The notes under the pieces are model-generated. The model saw only the letters and a program-made list of their open reading frames with translations, ran no database searches and was not told the DNA's origin. From assembly GCF_003597395.2 (NCBI RefSeq), contig NC_133769.1:48017048-48081047 (forward strand): a stretch of 64,000 bases of DNA, read 5' to 3'. The first letter of the stretch is position 1. Each line of letters starts with the position of its first letter. Source of the stretch: Chelonoidis abingdonii. Taxonomy: Eukaryota; Chordata; Testudines; Testudinidae. Made by a program: the position numbers and the translations under genes. Below are positions 1-10,917 of this stretch, in pieces.

Positions 1-572
1 GAGTGGTTTAAAGGAGCTCTAAATGGCCTGTGTTCGTCTGGGAGTGATTCCCACAGCACGGGCACTGAAGGACAGTCATAAAAGCTGCCATCTGAAGAGC
101 CCCTCCAAAGCCCTTCTGTTGGGGACTTGATGTGGTCAGAGCTAAGGGGGCTGAATGGGACATGTCAAGAAAGCAGCACTAAGGAGATTCTGAGCAGTGC
201 TATAACTCTTAGGCCCAGTCTACACTAAAAGGGTAGGTTGAATTTAGCCACGTTAGATCAATTTAAAAATGAATGCTTCCACACAACCAATCCCGTTCTG
301 TTGACCTAAAGGACTCTTAAAACAATTTCTGTACTCCTCCCCGACAAGGGGAGTAGCACTAAAATCGACCTGGCTGGGTCAAATTTGGGGTAGTGCGGAC
401 ACAAATTGTCGGTATTGGCCTCCGGGAGCTATCCCAGAGTGTTCCATTGTGACCGCTTTGGACAGAACTTTGAACTCCAATGCACTAGCCAGCTACACAG
501 GAAAAGCCCTGGGAACTTTTGAATTTCATTTCCTGCTTGGTCAGCGTGGTGAGCTCAGCAGCACAGGTGACC

Positions 573-745
573 ATGCAGTCCCCCCAGGATCGCAAACGAG
601 CTCCAGCATGAACCAAAAGGGAGACACTGGATCTGATTGCTGTATGGGGAGAAGAAATGCAAATATATTCTTCTCAAAAAGAAGAAATGCAAATATATTT
701 GCCAAAATCTCACAGGGCATGATGGACAGAGACTACAACAGGGAG
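573..745 (+). pseudogene. Myb/SANT-like gene of Harbinger, exon 1, first part (broken)
   Basis: The likely start ATG at 573 opens a frame reading MQSPQDRKRAPA, and a stop follows where the conserved tryptophan of the SANT helix is expected (TGA at 609-611 instead of TGG). The reading continues as LDLIAVWGEE, then shifts frame and gives RRNANIFAKISQGM, which is the third-helix region of this family. A 20 bp stretch is repeated at a 30 bp offset (650-669 and 680-699), which doubles RRNANIF. The gene is cut at about 745 by a CR1 insertion and resumes at 2553. In intact relatives the protein binds the transposon ends and helps bring in the nuclease. This copy cannot make a working product. Confidence 0.6.
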
Positions 746-747
746 AA

Positions 748-2552
748 ACTAAACTACAACGGAGAAACTAAATGGATTCTTTGCTTCAGTCTTCACGGCT
801 GAGGATGTTAGGGAGATTCCTAAACCTGAGCTGGCTTTTGTAGGTGACAAATCTGAGGAACTGTCACAGATTGAAGTGTCACTAGAGGAGGTTTTGGAAT
901 TAATTGATAAACTCAACATTAACAAGTCACCGGACCAGAATGACAATTCACCCAAGGTTCTGAAAGAACTCAAATGTGAAGTGCAGAAACTATAACAAGG
1001 TTTGTAACCTGTCCTTTAAATCGGCTCAGTACCCAATGACTGGAAGTACTAATGTACGCCAATATTAAAAAAGGGCTCTTAGAGGTGATCCTGGAATTAC
1101 ACAACCGGTAAGTCTAACGTCGGTACCAGGCAAATTAGTCGAAACAGTAGTTAAGAATAAATTGTCAGACACATAGAAAATATTAAACTGTTGAGCAATA
1201 GTCAACATGGTTTCTGTAAAGGAAATCGTGTCTTACTAATCCATTAGAGTTCTTTGAAGGGGTCAACAAACATGTGAACAAGGGGGATCCAGTGGACATA
1301 GTGTACTTAGATTTCCTGAAAGCCTTGACAAGTCCTCACCAAAGCTCTAGTAAATTAAGCTGTCATGGGATAAAAGGGAAGGTCCTTTCATGGATTGAGA
1401 AACTGGCTAAAAGACAGGGAACAAAGGTAGGATAAATGGTAAATTCTCAGAATGGAGAGGGTAACTATGTGTCCCAAGGGCAGTCAGGACCAATCCTATT
1501 CAATTTATCATAAATGATCTGGAGAAAGGGGTAAACAGTGAAGTGGCAAAGTTTGCAGATGATATGAAACTACTCAAGATAGTTAAGACCAAAGCAGATT
1601 GTGAAGAACTTCAAAAAGATCTCACAAAACTAAGTGATTGGACAACAAAATGGCAAATGAAATTTAATGTGGATAAATGTAAAGTATGCACATTGGAAAA
1701 AATAACCCAACACTATACATACAATATGATGGGGCTAATTTAGCTAAAATGAGTCAGGAAAAAGATCTTGGCGTCATCATGGATAGTTCTCTGAAGATGT
1801 CCATGCAGTGTGCAGAGGTGGTCAAAAAAGAAAACAAAGATGTTTAGGAATCATTAAAAAAGGGGATAGAGAAATAAGACTGAGAATATTTATGCCCTTA
1901 TATAAATCCATGGTACGCCCACATCTCGAATACTGCATACAGATGTGGTCTCACCTCAAAAAAGATATTCTAGCACTAGAAAGTTTCAAGAAAAGGGCAA
2001 CTAAAATGATTAGGGGTTTGGAGAGGGTCCATATAGGAAAGATTAAAGAGGCTAGGCTTCTTCATATTGGAAAGAGAGACTAAGGGGGATATGATAAGAG
2101 GTATATAAAATCATGTGTGATGTTGAGAAAGTGAATAGGAAAAGTTATTTACTTATTCCCATATAACAAGAACTAGGGTCACAAAATGAATTATAGGTAG
2201 CAGTTAAAACAAATAAAGGGAAGTCTTTTCACACAACGCACAGTCAACTTGTGGAACTCCTTACCTGAGGAGGTTGTGAAGGCTGGGACTATAACAATGT
2301 TTAAAAGGGAACTGGATAAATTCATGGTGGTTAAGTCCATAAATGGCTATTAGCCAGGAAGGGGAAAAATGGTGTCCCTAGCCTCTGTTCATCAGAGAAT
2401 GGAGAAAGATGGCAGGAGAGAGATCACTTGATCATTGCCTGTTAGGTTCACTCCCTCTGGGGTACCTGGCATTGGTCACTGTCAGTAGACAGATACTGGG
2501 CTAGATGGACCTTTGGTCTGACCCGGTATGGCCGTTCTTATGTTCTTATTCT
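748..2552 (+). mobile_element. CR1 LINE, 5'-truncated, inserted in the Harbinger gene
   Basis: The element carries the 3' two-thirds of a CR1 LINE: the start of the reverse transcriptase region, the palm and thumb, a 3' UTR, and a tail ending TGTTCTTATTCTTA as turtle CR1 copies do. The Harbinger coding sequence before and after it joins up, so this is an insertion. Near the 5' junction the sequence at 732-752 is repeated almost exactly at 753-772, which may be part of the insertion scar. CR1 elements are usually 5'-truncated, as here. Confidence 0.85.
757..2085 (+). pseudogene. CR1 ORF2 reverse transcriptase, broken
   Basis: Pieces in different frames match CR1 ORF2. At 757-990 is the linker before the polymerase. 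At 1543-1743 is the palm core with FADDMKLL (the YADD-type catalytic box with F for Y), followed by DWTTKWQMKFNVDKC. At 1808-2083 is the thumb/C-terminal part with RPHLEYCIQMWS. Several frameshifts and stops lie between them. The endonuclease domain is absent. In live copies this protein nicks the target and reverse-transcribes the CR1 RNA. Confidence 0.8.
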
Positions 2553-2907
2553 TAGGGACACACAGCAGTTCTGCATGAAAGTTAAGGAGCTCAGGCAAGC
2601 CTAACAAAAGGCAAAGGAGGCAAACAGTTGCTCTGGGTCAGAGCCGCATACATGTCGCTTCTGTGATCAGCTGCATGGCATTCTAGGGGGCACCCTACCA
2701 CTATCCCACCACTGTCGGTGGACACCTGCAACGGAGGAGTCTCTTGCAACAGGAAAGAGGGTTTTGTGGAAGAGGAGGAGGATGGGAATGCACAGCACGC
2801 AAGCGGTGAATCCGTTCTCCCCGGCAGCCAGGGCCTTTTCATCACCCTGGAGCCAATACCCTCCCAAGGTAGGTTCCTGGACCCTGAAGCTGGAGAAGGC
2901 ACCTCTG
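2553..2907 (+). pseudogene. Myb/SANT-like gene of Harbinger, exon 1, second part
   Basis: After the CR1 the Harbinger frame resumes with a KVKELRQA motif and a TCRFCDELHGILGG motif, both typical of the segment after the SANT domain. An acidic stretch follows (VEEEEDGNAQHASGESVLP) and then LEPIPSQGRF. The exon closes at 2907 with a good splice donor (G|GTGAGT). The frame changes at least once, near 2700. Joined to 3883, the split glycine codon (G|GT) is restored, which supports a real splice site in the ancestor. Confidence 0.6.
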
Positions 2908-3882
2908 GTGAGTGCACATTTGTAACTACAGTACAGGGTTTAAAAGCAATAGTGTTTAATGTTTGATTTGCCCTGAAGAATTGGGATGCATTTGCAGCCA
3001 GTACAGCTACCGGAAAAGTCTGTTTACATATCTGGGGATGGAGCAGGAATCCTCCAGGGACATCTCCATGAAGCTGTCCTGGAGGTACTCTGAAAGCCTC
3101 TGCAGAAGGTTTCTGGGGAGGGCTGCCTTATTTCATCCTCCATGGTAGGACACTTTATCACATCAAGCCAGTAGCAAGTAGTCTGGAATCATTGCAGCAT
3201 AAACCACCCTATGTTTGCCTAGTAACTGACCATACCTGCCAGCCTCATGAGTAGGAGCTGGAAGTCTGGAAGGAAATGAGTGGAAGGGGAAGGGGGACAA
3301 AGCATGGCAGTGAATAGTCCTGGGTTTTGGTCACATTCAAGCAGCATTCAGTCTTTATCTTTCTGTGTTAGCCTCAGTAAAGTGATCTCATTCATGGTCA
3401 CCTGATTGAAATAGGGGAATTTTTGTAAGGGAACAGTAAAAGGACCCCTTTCATGCTGGGCTGTCTGCGCTTGACTAAAAGCGATCATCCTTTAGAATAG
3501 CCATGTGGAGGGGTGGAGGGAGGGGTGTGCTGCACATCCACCCAAAAACCATAGCCCCTCCTTTTAAATGTGAAATCCATTGCTTGCTCTAGAAAAGGAG
3601 GGCACTGCAATTTGAAACCATTCCCATATGTTATGAAGGCGTAAGAAGCCAACCTTGCGTACCCTTTGGCTTAGCATGGCTTCCTGGAACCTGAATTCTG
3701 TTGCCCAGTTGTGTGTGATGTGTCACCGTACTGGCAGGTGCTCAATATAAAAGGCAAATTGTGACCTTGTACCTAAAGCACATGTGCTGTCTGCTGTGAA
3801 TTGCTTCATTCACTGTGAAAGAGTCTCCCTTTTGTTCTCAGAAATGTATCAAATTTTACTCTCCCTTTTTATTCCTCCGCAG
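2908..3882 (+). other. Intron of the Harbinger Myb-like gene
   Basis: The segment starts GTGAGT and ends with a pyrimidine tract followed by CCGCAG at 3882. Removing these 975 bases joins GTSG to ANVCMLPLSSPS, the usual order in this protein family. No coding signal or separate repeat is visible inside. Confidence 0.5.
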
Positions 3883-4315
3883 GTGCAAATGTTTGTATGC
3901 TCCCCCTATCATCTCCGTCCCTGAGGTTATCACAGATTAGAAGGCCAAAAAAACGCCTTGCAATGACATGTTTTCCAAGCTTATACAGTCCTCCCACACT
4001 GATAGGGCACAGCTTAATGCATGGAGGTATTCAGTGGCAGAGACCAGAAAAGAATTCAGTGAGTGTGAAGAGCGGAGGCAGGAAGTGATGCTGAGGCTAA
4101 TGGGGGAGCAAACAGACATGATAAAGCATCTGTTGGAGCTACAGGAAAGCCAACAAGAGCACAGACCCCCGCTGCATCCACTGTACATCCTCCCCATGTT
4201 CCATAACCTCCTCACCCAGATGCCCAAGAACACGGGGAGGGAAACTCTGGGCACCCAGCCACTCCACTCCAGAGGATGGCCCAAGCAGCAGAAGGCTGTC
4301 ATTCAAACAGTTTGA
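3883..4315 (+). pseudogene. Myb/SANT-like gene of Harbinger, exon 2 (frameshifted)
   Basis: The exon begins with a MLPLSSPSLRL motif and a basic stretch (RRPKKR, a likely nuclear signal). It shifts frame near 3960 and continues as MFSKLIQSSHTDRAQLNAW, then a charged coiled-coil-like region (EERRQEVMLRLMGEQTDM, LLELQESQQEHRPPL) that ends the protein. The stop is at 4313-4315. The C-terminal helix is the usual dimer or partner-binding part of these accessory proteins. Only the single frameshift and a few substitutions break this exon. Confidence 0.6.
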
Positions 4316-4575
4316 TATTTAGTGTGGCTACAATAAACAATGTGGCCCTGTCCTTCCCTCTTCTCCCACCCGGGCTACCTGGTCCATTATCTCATTTTTT
4401 TTAATTAACAAAGAGCGCATGGTTTCAAAACAATAGTTACTTTATTTCTAAGGGGGATAGCCCTTGGGCTACTGGGGAAGACAGGTTGCCAGAGCTGTCT
4501 AAGCTTCACTAGGGGCCTCTCCAGTCAGGAGCAGTCAAGGATTGGGAGGGCACAAAAAGATGTATTTCAATTCAC

Positions 4576-6448
4576 TTTACCCCCCACCCCCACCCCAAAA
4601 CCCTTTGGGCCATGAGTTTTGTACGGTGCTTGTAAAAGGTGCTATAGAGAATCTCACCTCAGGTCTCTTATTTAGGTAGCTAATTTTAGGCAGTATGAAC
4701 ATTTTGAGGATATTTCTCTTCCATCTGTAGGGCATATAAAAATATGTGCACTGACTTTTAAAATCTGAAAGTAATTCCAATGCAGTAAGTCAAATGGATA
4801 GTTAAGAGGAGGGGCTTGGTAATAATAAGACTTTCAGTGCTGTTTCCACTGGCATCAGTGGGATAAGAATCATTCCTTAGGTCAAGTAATATAACTCCAT
4901 AATCTTCAGCAGCTACGGCATGATAAAGAATCTTTTTCCCTTTCACTGAGTAAAAACTAAAAGTTGTATTTGAAAAATACAGCTGGAAGGTTATAAATAA
5001 GTTGATTCTGAATGTTATTGACATGCTCTGGCATATTTTCTTGTTTGTGAGTGCAGGGAGCCTCCTCCATCTTTCTAGGGAATCCTAATGCAAAATGAAC
5101 AAAGTTCAGGAAAAGCACTCCATGTTAATAAGCTCAGTGTTAGCAGTTTGTGAGTGTACGCATTCAGGTTCCCCAATTAAAAAGAAAAAAAAATCAACAA
5201 ACCCTATTGCCAATCTGCCTGCCTCTTGTTACAATAATAGCTATGAATTCACTTTAAATTATTACTCAAAAATAACTGAGGATTAAATATTTTGGTGCAC
5301 ATAGCTTAGTGTAATCAGCACTGGAGAAAAGGCAAAACATCAACAAATGGAATGATCTTATTAGAGAAAATAAAACCTATTAATTGCTCCCCCCTCCCCA
5401 ATAATTGACAACAAATGTTTCTAAGTGGATAGATAACAGCCAAATCCAAATTTTTCTGCTATGCAAAATAATTGTCTGTAGATTTCTGTGTGTAAAGTCT
5501 TTTAACCTATGAATAAGTCTCTGATGCAAAATGTTAATGCAAAATTCATTACTGCTTGTGGTGACAGAAGCTCCTGCACCAAAGAGTTGTAATGTTGAAG
5601 TTACCAGTTTTGGTTGGTGAGGAAAATGACAGGCCAATCAATCTGAATCCACTGCTTGATGTTTAGTCTGATTGTAAGTATAAAAACACAACATGAAGTA
5701 TAGCTTTTTTTGCAATATCCCCTCCTATTCCATCTAAATAAAATAAAAACAATGTTCTCCTGTCTTCTTTACCTTGCTGGTCTAAGAATTTGACTAGGAG
5801 CAGGAAGAAAACAAGGAATTAATTTTAAGTTCCCCCTCTGTTGCTGTTCTCTGTTTCTCAAGCTTATCCCTTCCTAACATGATCTCACCAGTGTACAAAT
5901 TATGTTATCCTTTCTATGGGATAATCCTACCCACAGCTCCTCAAAGACTGTCCATCTTTGAGATATTTTAGCTGACCCTATGAATAAATTCACCCCATCT
6001 TTAACACAGAGATCCTTTTTCAAAGGGTCCCCAATGCTTTGGAAACAGCTCTCACCTCAGACCTGATAAGCTCATTATACCAAAACTCATATTTTGCAGT
6101 ATATTTATCCATAGAGATATGTGAGGTATCTACCAAAAGCTCACAACTTGTCCAAGACTCATAATCATTACGAGATGTACATATGGGTAATATTTAAGGA
6201 ACAATGTTTTTATATTGAAAGTATTCTTTATGGACTTGGAGTGAAATTACTTATCAAGAGGAAATGGGCTTCAGGGATGGTGCATCCAAGCAAATGGGAG
6301 TTGTCACTCCTCCCCAACCAGCCGGTGAGGGAAAGCAAGGCTCAATTCATTGACCAGCCTTGTATCTCCCAAAACTATCAATGGAAAACCACCAGAGGCA
6401 CCAGGAAACAACTGAAACTTCTTTGAGGTAAAAAAGAAACATTACAAC
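4576..6448. other. AT-rich DNA with no recognised gene
   Basis: After the C-rich tract near 4580-4600 the sequence becomes plain AT-rich DNA. Only short random reading frames are present on either strand, with no splice-like structure, repeat ends or conserved motif that I can name. Confidence 0.6.
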
Positions 6449-7824
6449 TGTGACGGGGGCCCTGCGTCCAGCTAGGGTACCCCTGTCGGCTCAGTGCTGG
6501 GTTGGTACACTCTGTCATCCCATTGTCGGGATCCTCCCATTAAGTGGGGAATTTCAGCCAAGTGGGTCTCGGCCCCCTGGCAGGGTCACTTAGACAAATA
6601 GCCTCTAGCCTCCAGGCAGGCAAAACAAGCAAACAGTCCAGAGCCCTTTAGCCTCTTGGCTGGGGCAAAACCAATAATCAGTCTAGAGCCCTGCAGCCTC
6701 CTGCCTGAGGCAGGTAGCAATACTTGGAGAATTAGCCCTCTGGGCAGGGCAAAGCAACCAAACAGTTGCTGCCACCACCAAGTGATTTAGACAAAAATTC
6801 AGGAAATGGACCACTTGGAGTCCCTATTTCCCCAAAATATCCCCCAAGCCCTTTCACCCCCTTTCCTGGGGAGATTTGAGAACAACATACTAACCAATTG
6901 GTTACAATGTGAGTAAAAACCAAACACCTTGGTTTTTAGGACACTGAAAATCAATCAGGTTCTTAAAACAAGGATGTTATTAAAAAAAGGTAAAAGAATC
7001 ACACCTGCAAAATCAGGATGGCAGGTAACTCTATCGGGTAAATAAAAAGATTTAAAACACAGAGGATTTCTCTCTGACTCTGCTTTCTAGTTACAAAGCA
7101 GGAATGAAATTAGTCTTAGCATAGGGAAAATTCATAAATTAAAACAAAAGATAATCTAGCGCATTTCCTTGCCTTAGTTACAATTTCTGTAATCTTAGAT
7201 GCTCATTTCAGGTATGTTTCCAGAAGAACTTTTTTTCCTGCCTGAACCTTCTCTCCATCCAGAGAGGAAACAAACAAAGAGCACAGACAAAACCTCCCCC
7301 ACTCCAGATTTGAAAGTATCTTCTTTCCCCATTGGTCCTTCTGGCCAGGTGTCAACTAGGTTAATTGAACTGATTAATCCCTTATAGGTAAACAATTCAG
7401 TAGAGCTGTCCTGTGTATAATTATGAAAGTCGCCATCTGGGTTAAGGCAGCATGAGGGTTGTTTGCTCACCACCAGGCTCCTTCTGGTGGCTGCGTAGAG
7501 CAAAGTCACTCTCTTTCTTGGGCAGCAACTGCCTCCTCCTGCAGTATGACCCACCTTCCTGGGCCAGCTCAGACCTAGGGCTTTCCTGCACTGGTGTAGT
7601 TCAAACAAAAAATAAAGGGGATTATCCAAATCCAGAATTCATATGAGGGGGAGAAGTGAATGCTTCCCTCTTAGGCTGTATCTGCAGCAGGCCTTCCTTT
7701 CCCTCAGGGAGATACTTTGGGGCAGTTTAGAGAGACATTCTGCCTTCCCTCCGCTCTCCTCTGCTGCAAGTCATAGTCTACTCTCCCCCAGGGCATGTCA
7801 CCAAATGAGCTGTTCCCCTGTCTT
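6449..7824. repeat. LTR-like repeat, left part
   Basis: The block opens TGTGACGGGGG and is continued, after the hAT insertion, by 11414-11503, which ends CATCACA. TG...CA ends and a combined length of about 1.46 kb suggest an LTR, but the flanks (ACAAC and GATGC) are not a target duplication, and I see no clear promoter. It may belong to the gypsy element that follows or may be independent. No coding sequence. Confidence 0.4.
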
Positions 7825-8003
7825 CAGGGCCGGCGCTTCCATTTAGGCGACCTAGGTGGTCGCCTAGGGCACCAGGATTTGGGGGGCGGCAATTCTGCGG
7901 CAGGTCCTTCATTCGCTCCGGGACCTGCCTCCGAAGTGCTCCGAAGACTGGGAGTGCAGAAGGATCCACCCCCAGGGCACCAAAAACCCTGGCGCCGCTC
8001 CTG
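7825..8003. mobile_element. Short non-autonomous hAT, left end of the composite
   Basis: It starts CAGGGCCGGCGCTTCCATTT, contains the palindromic CGACCTAGGTGGTCG, and ends GGCGCCGCTCCTG. The same right-end motif (CCCTGGCGCC then CTCCTG) closes the related element at 49153-49508. No coding capacity. Confidence 0.55.
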
Positions 8004-8005
8004 GG

Positions 8006-8360
8006 ATGGCCCCACCTCGGATCCCCACGTCCAGCTGCTCGGGGAGCGCGTGGTCCTGAGCCGGAAGCTGAAGCCGGAGCGCTGGGACCGCTGTGCGGGC
8101 AGCCCCAAGGCGCAGCCCCTGCTGCGGGGCTTCCTGGAGGGCGCCGCAGGGCAGCCGCCACTACTGCTGGTGACGCTGAGCCTGGTGGGGCAGCTGGCAC
8201 TCAGCACCAAGCTCCCCGCCAGCCCCGGCTCAGCAAGGCGCTGTTCTTCCTGCGCAAGGGGCCCGGGCCGCTGTTGGCCCCGCCCAGCCCCGGGGAGCTG
8301 CTCTACGGGGACCTGCCCGCCTCCTCCCTGGAGCACTTCGCCGTCCTGGTGGTGGAGGAG
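8006..8360 (+). pseudogene. Captured first exon of an axonemal dynein heavy chain (DNAH9/11/17-like)
   Basis: Reading from an ATG at 8006, with one small frame slip near 8020, the sequence gives PHVQLLGERVVL, then RWDRCAGS (compare WERCAGS in human DNAH9 as I recall it), LLRGFLEGAAG and LALSTKLPASP. After a second slip near 8215-8228 it gives KALFFLRKGPGPL and LLYGDLPASSLEHFAVLV. It ends at a strong splice donor, GAG|GTAAGG, at 8361. This is the N-terminal tail-domain start of outer-arm beta/gamma heavy chains, motors of ciliary beating. GC content is far above the surrounding DNA, as in a CpG-rich first exon. It lies inside the hAT composite, so it is a transported copy and not a gene in place. 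Two frameshifts and no second exon make it a fragment. The exact DNAH paralogue is not certain. Confidence 0.65.
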
Positions 8361-9197
8361 GTAAGGGGGCCGCGTGCGGGGAGCCCCAGCACGGGGGCGG
8401 CTGGATGGGAGCCCAGGAGTAGTCCCTTCCCCTCCGCGGTTCTGGGTCCTGGCAGCTGGCAGGGACCTACCCCCGCGGCTGTCCCCCTTCTGGCCTGGCT
8501 CCCAGTCTCTAGCAGCCCAGGGAGCCAGCAAAGTGCCCAGCCTGGCCGTGCTAGTGCCCCAGGTCGGGCCTGGCACCAGTAGGGAACCTCTCTGGTTCCC
8601 ACCTTAGTTCAGAGATCTGTGACCCATCCCCACCCTTGAGGCTTTTTCCCCTCAGCCTGGCTGAGCCGGAGGTGGAGGCTGAGGAGCTGTAGCCTGGCCA
8701 AGCAGTGGGGTTTTTTAGCTCAGGGAGCAGCAGCTCATGCATGGGAAGCAGAGATTTCAGAGTCAGTCCTGCTGCGGTGACTCACCTAGGGGTGTCCCCA
8801 GGGACACAGGTTACAGTGGTAAAAAACAAGTTGCTAAGGGGTTGTGTGCAATGTTAAGGTAACATCAAGGAGAACAAGTTGCTAAGGGACAACAATCCAA
8901 AACTGGAACACACACAACACAGTGTAACACCATGTATCTCGGTACATCAGTCCCACACATCCCTGTTCCCAGATATCATCCATTCCCAGAGAAAAGCTGC
9001 TCTACTTATCCACACTCACAGGCCCCCAGATACCCTTAACTCTGCCATCTGTAAGCCCCAGGCTAGCCCAGCAGAGAAGTGTTTACAAAATCAAAACACA
9101 CCTGTAGACAGGGCCTGTTTAATGCCAGTGTTCCTATGGGATTAATCTGTGTTTCTCATGGTTAGCTTGAATCTGGATCATCAGATGTATTTTTGAG
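8361..9197 (+). other. Passenger DNA, probably dynein intron 1
   Basis: This GC-rich stretch starts with the splice donor of the dynein exon and falls in GC after about 8750. It shows no further exon or repeat end. Long reverse-strand frames here are products of the high GC content. Confidence 0.4.
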
Positions 9198-9394
9198 TGG
9201 GAGGGATAGCTCAGTGTTTGAGCACTATTGGCTTCCTAAACCCAGGGTTTGAGAGTTCAATTCTTGAGAGAGCCACGTAAGGATCTGGGGCAAAATCAGT
9301 ACTTGGGCCTGCTAGTGAAGGCAGGGGGCTGGACCCAATGACCTTTCAAGGTCCCTTCCAGTTCTAGGAGATAGGATATTTCATTTCATTTCTG
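9198..9394 (+). mobile_element. Cry-SINE (tRNA-derived turtle SINE)
   Basis: The head is tRNA-like, with an A box (TAGCTCAGTGTTTGAGCA) and a B box (GAGTTCAATTC). It is followed by the typical body, including GGATCTGGGGCAAAATCAG, GGGGGCTGGACCCAATGACC and TTCCAGTTCTAGGAGATAGG, and a short TTTCATTTC tail. This layout matches the tRNA-Lys-derived SINE of cryptodiran turtles as I know it. It is transcribed by RNA polymerase III when active and moved by a LINE. It sits in the passenger DNA, so it was probably already in the donor locus. Confidence 0.85.
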
Positions 9395-10917
9395 TTTAGG
9401 ACGTGTCAAGAATCACAACTACATGTCCCTTTTTGTTTGTAATCTTAATATTGTGAACTAGAATATGTTACCAGTATTTTTTCCAATAGAGGTGTCACCT
9501 AAAGAATTTTTTTTAAATAAACATTTATTTTGAATGTGTTCAGTATGAATTTAAGATGGGAAATCTGCACAATGATAAGAGTATATGTGGAAGTAGGTAA
9601 ATGTGGCAGTATTTTGGAGTTGGCATTGTTATATCAAGACATTGAACCTTCATCTCACAGTTGTAGGCCACCAACCAAGTTATTTTTGATTTTGTGGGGT
9701 AACATATTTGTTTATGTGAAGCAATATTACATCTCAATCTTTTTGATGGGTTCTGAAATTTGGTAAGTCATAATTGCACAGATTGCAGTGTTTGTGTGCT
9801 GTGACTTTGTTTGTAAATGGTGACAGGTAGCATATGAGAGGACTTGTAAGCTCCAGCTGTTATATAGAATTTTTTGGGGTGTAATGAATAGTTTTAGATT
9901 GATGTCACTGGGGCTCCTTTGGTCATGTGTCCTGAGCAGGGTGCATGTGCTGATCTCTGCTATGCATATTTTCTTTATGTAGCTTTTTGTTCAGGAGCTG
10001 TAAGCATTGTTTCATGGCATTCCATGGAGGTAGAGTTAAGGGTCTGACTGTGGTGACAATAGCTGAGTAGGACTGGTTGGCTGGGGGAATGAGCAGTGTG
10101 TGAGTGAGAGAGAGAAGAGGAGGGATGTAGGTGAATGGTTTTGTGCTGTGTTTCCTAGCATTGTGCATTTGGGTTTTGTGTCGCTGTCTCTCAGCCACCT
10201 GAACTGTTTTTACAAAGGGTCTTGTGTTTGAATTTCCTGGTTTTCTTGAAAATAGAGAGAGGTAGGCTCAAGAGAACTCAACCAAGGAGGCTCCTTCTCC
10301 TCCCCTGTGCAGTCGCTTTGCACCTGCTATGTATCCAGAGTAGGGTGAAGCTGGGCTGCTGCACCAACGGGCTGCATGGCTCCCCTGGGTGAATTGCACC
10401 AGGGGCTCAGTGCCAACCCATAGATTCTTCTGAAATGGGATGTTTCAGGGCAGATCAAGGGCAGGAAGATACAGGCCTGCACCATAGGGATCCCCTGGTA
10501 CAGTGATGCCTATAGGGACTATGGCAGTGGGAGTAGGGATGGCAAGCTAGGGCTGTCCACAGGCTGCTCTGACCTGATACTGGCCTCTCTGTCCCCTGCC
10601 TGCCTCAGCATCACATCAGGGAGGTGCAAAGCCTCCCCTCTCAGTCCCTGCACTGACTCAGGAACCCAACCTGCTATAGAAAATCCACACTCAGGTTGAT
10701 CATCCATGGCACTTCTCTGATGTGAACAAACTGCACTATTGGGCTGAATCAGCCACTCGCACTGGGGACAGGAGCAGGCCCTTCCACCTAGGTTGAGGCA
10801 GGCCATGCAGATGAGCCCACAGCTCTGTGGTGATGCCTCCTATGGGAACGCCTCTGCTTGTGTCACATGTGCTGCTCTTTGGCAGAGGGACTGAGCTGGG
10901 CCTGAGGGCAGTGCAGG
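9395..10917. other. Passenger DNA with no recognised gene
   Basis: Ordinary mid-GC sequence between the SINE and the right-hand hAT. I see no splice-consistent reading frame or repeat end. The reverse-strand frame at 9923-10198 has no recognisable motif. Confidence 0.45.

Larger units (their letters stand above)
212..4575 (+). mobile_element. PIF/Harbinger-type DNA transposon remnant
   Basis: The left end reads GGCCCAGTCTACAC directly after TTA (209-211), which fits a Harbinger terminal repeat and the family's 3 bp TTA/TAA target site. Inside is a broken two-exon Myb/SANT-like gene on the + strand, the usual second gene of Harbinger elements. A CR1 LINE splits it at about 748-2552. The right end and the HARBI1-type nuclease gene are not recognisable; similarity fades at the C-rich tract near 4580. 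Identification rests on recalled turtle Harbinger proteins. Confidence 0.6.

Noticed and set aside
7778..8607. Long reverse-strand open frames opposite the dynein exon
   Set aside because: Very high GC removes stop codons on all frames; composition is Pro/Arg/Gly-rich with no domain, and the + strand explains the sequence.
9198..9280. tRNA gene
   Set aside because: The A and B boxes are those of a SINE head followed by the SINE body and tail; no intact cloverleaf end.
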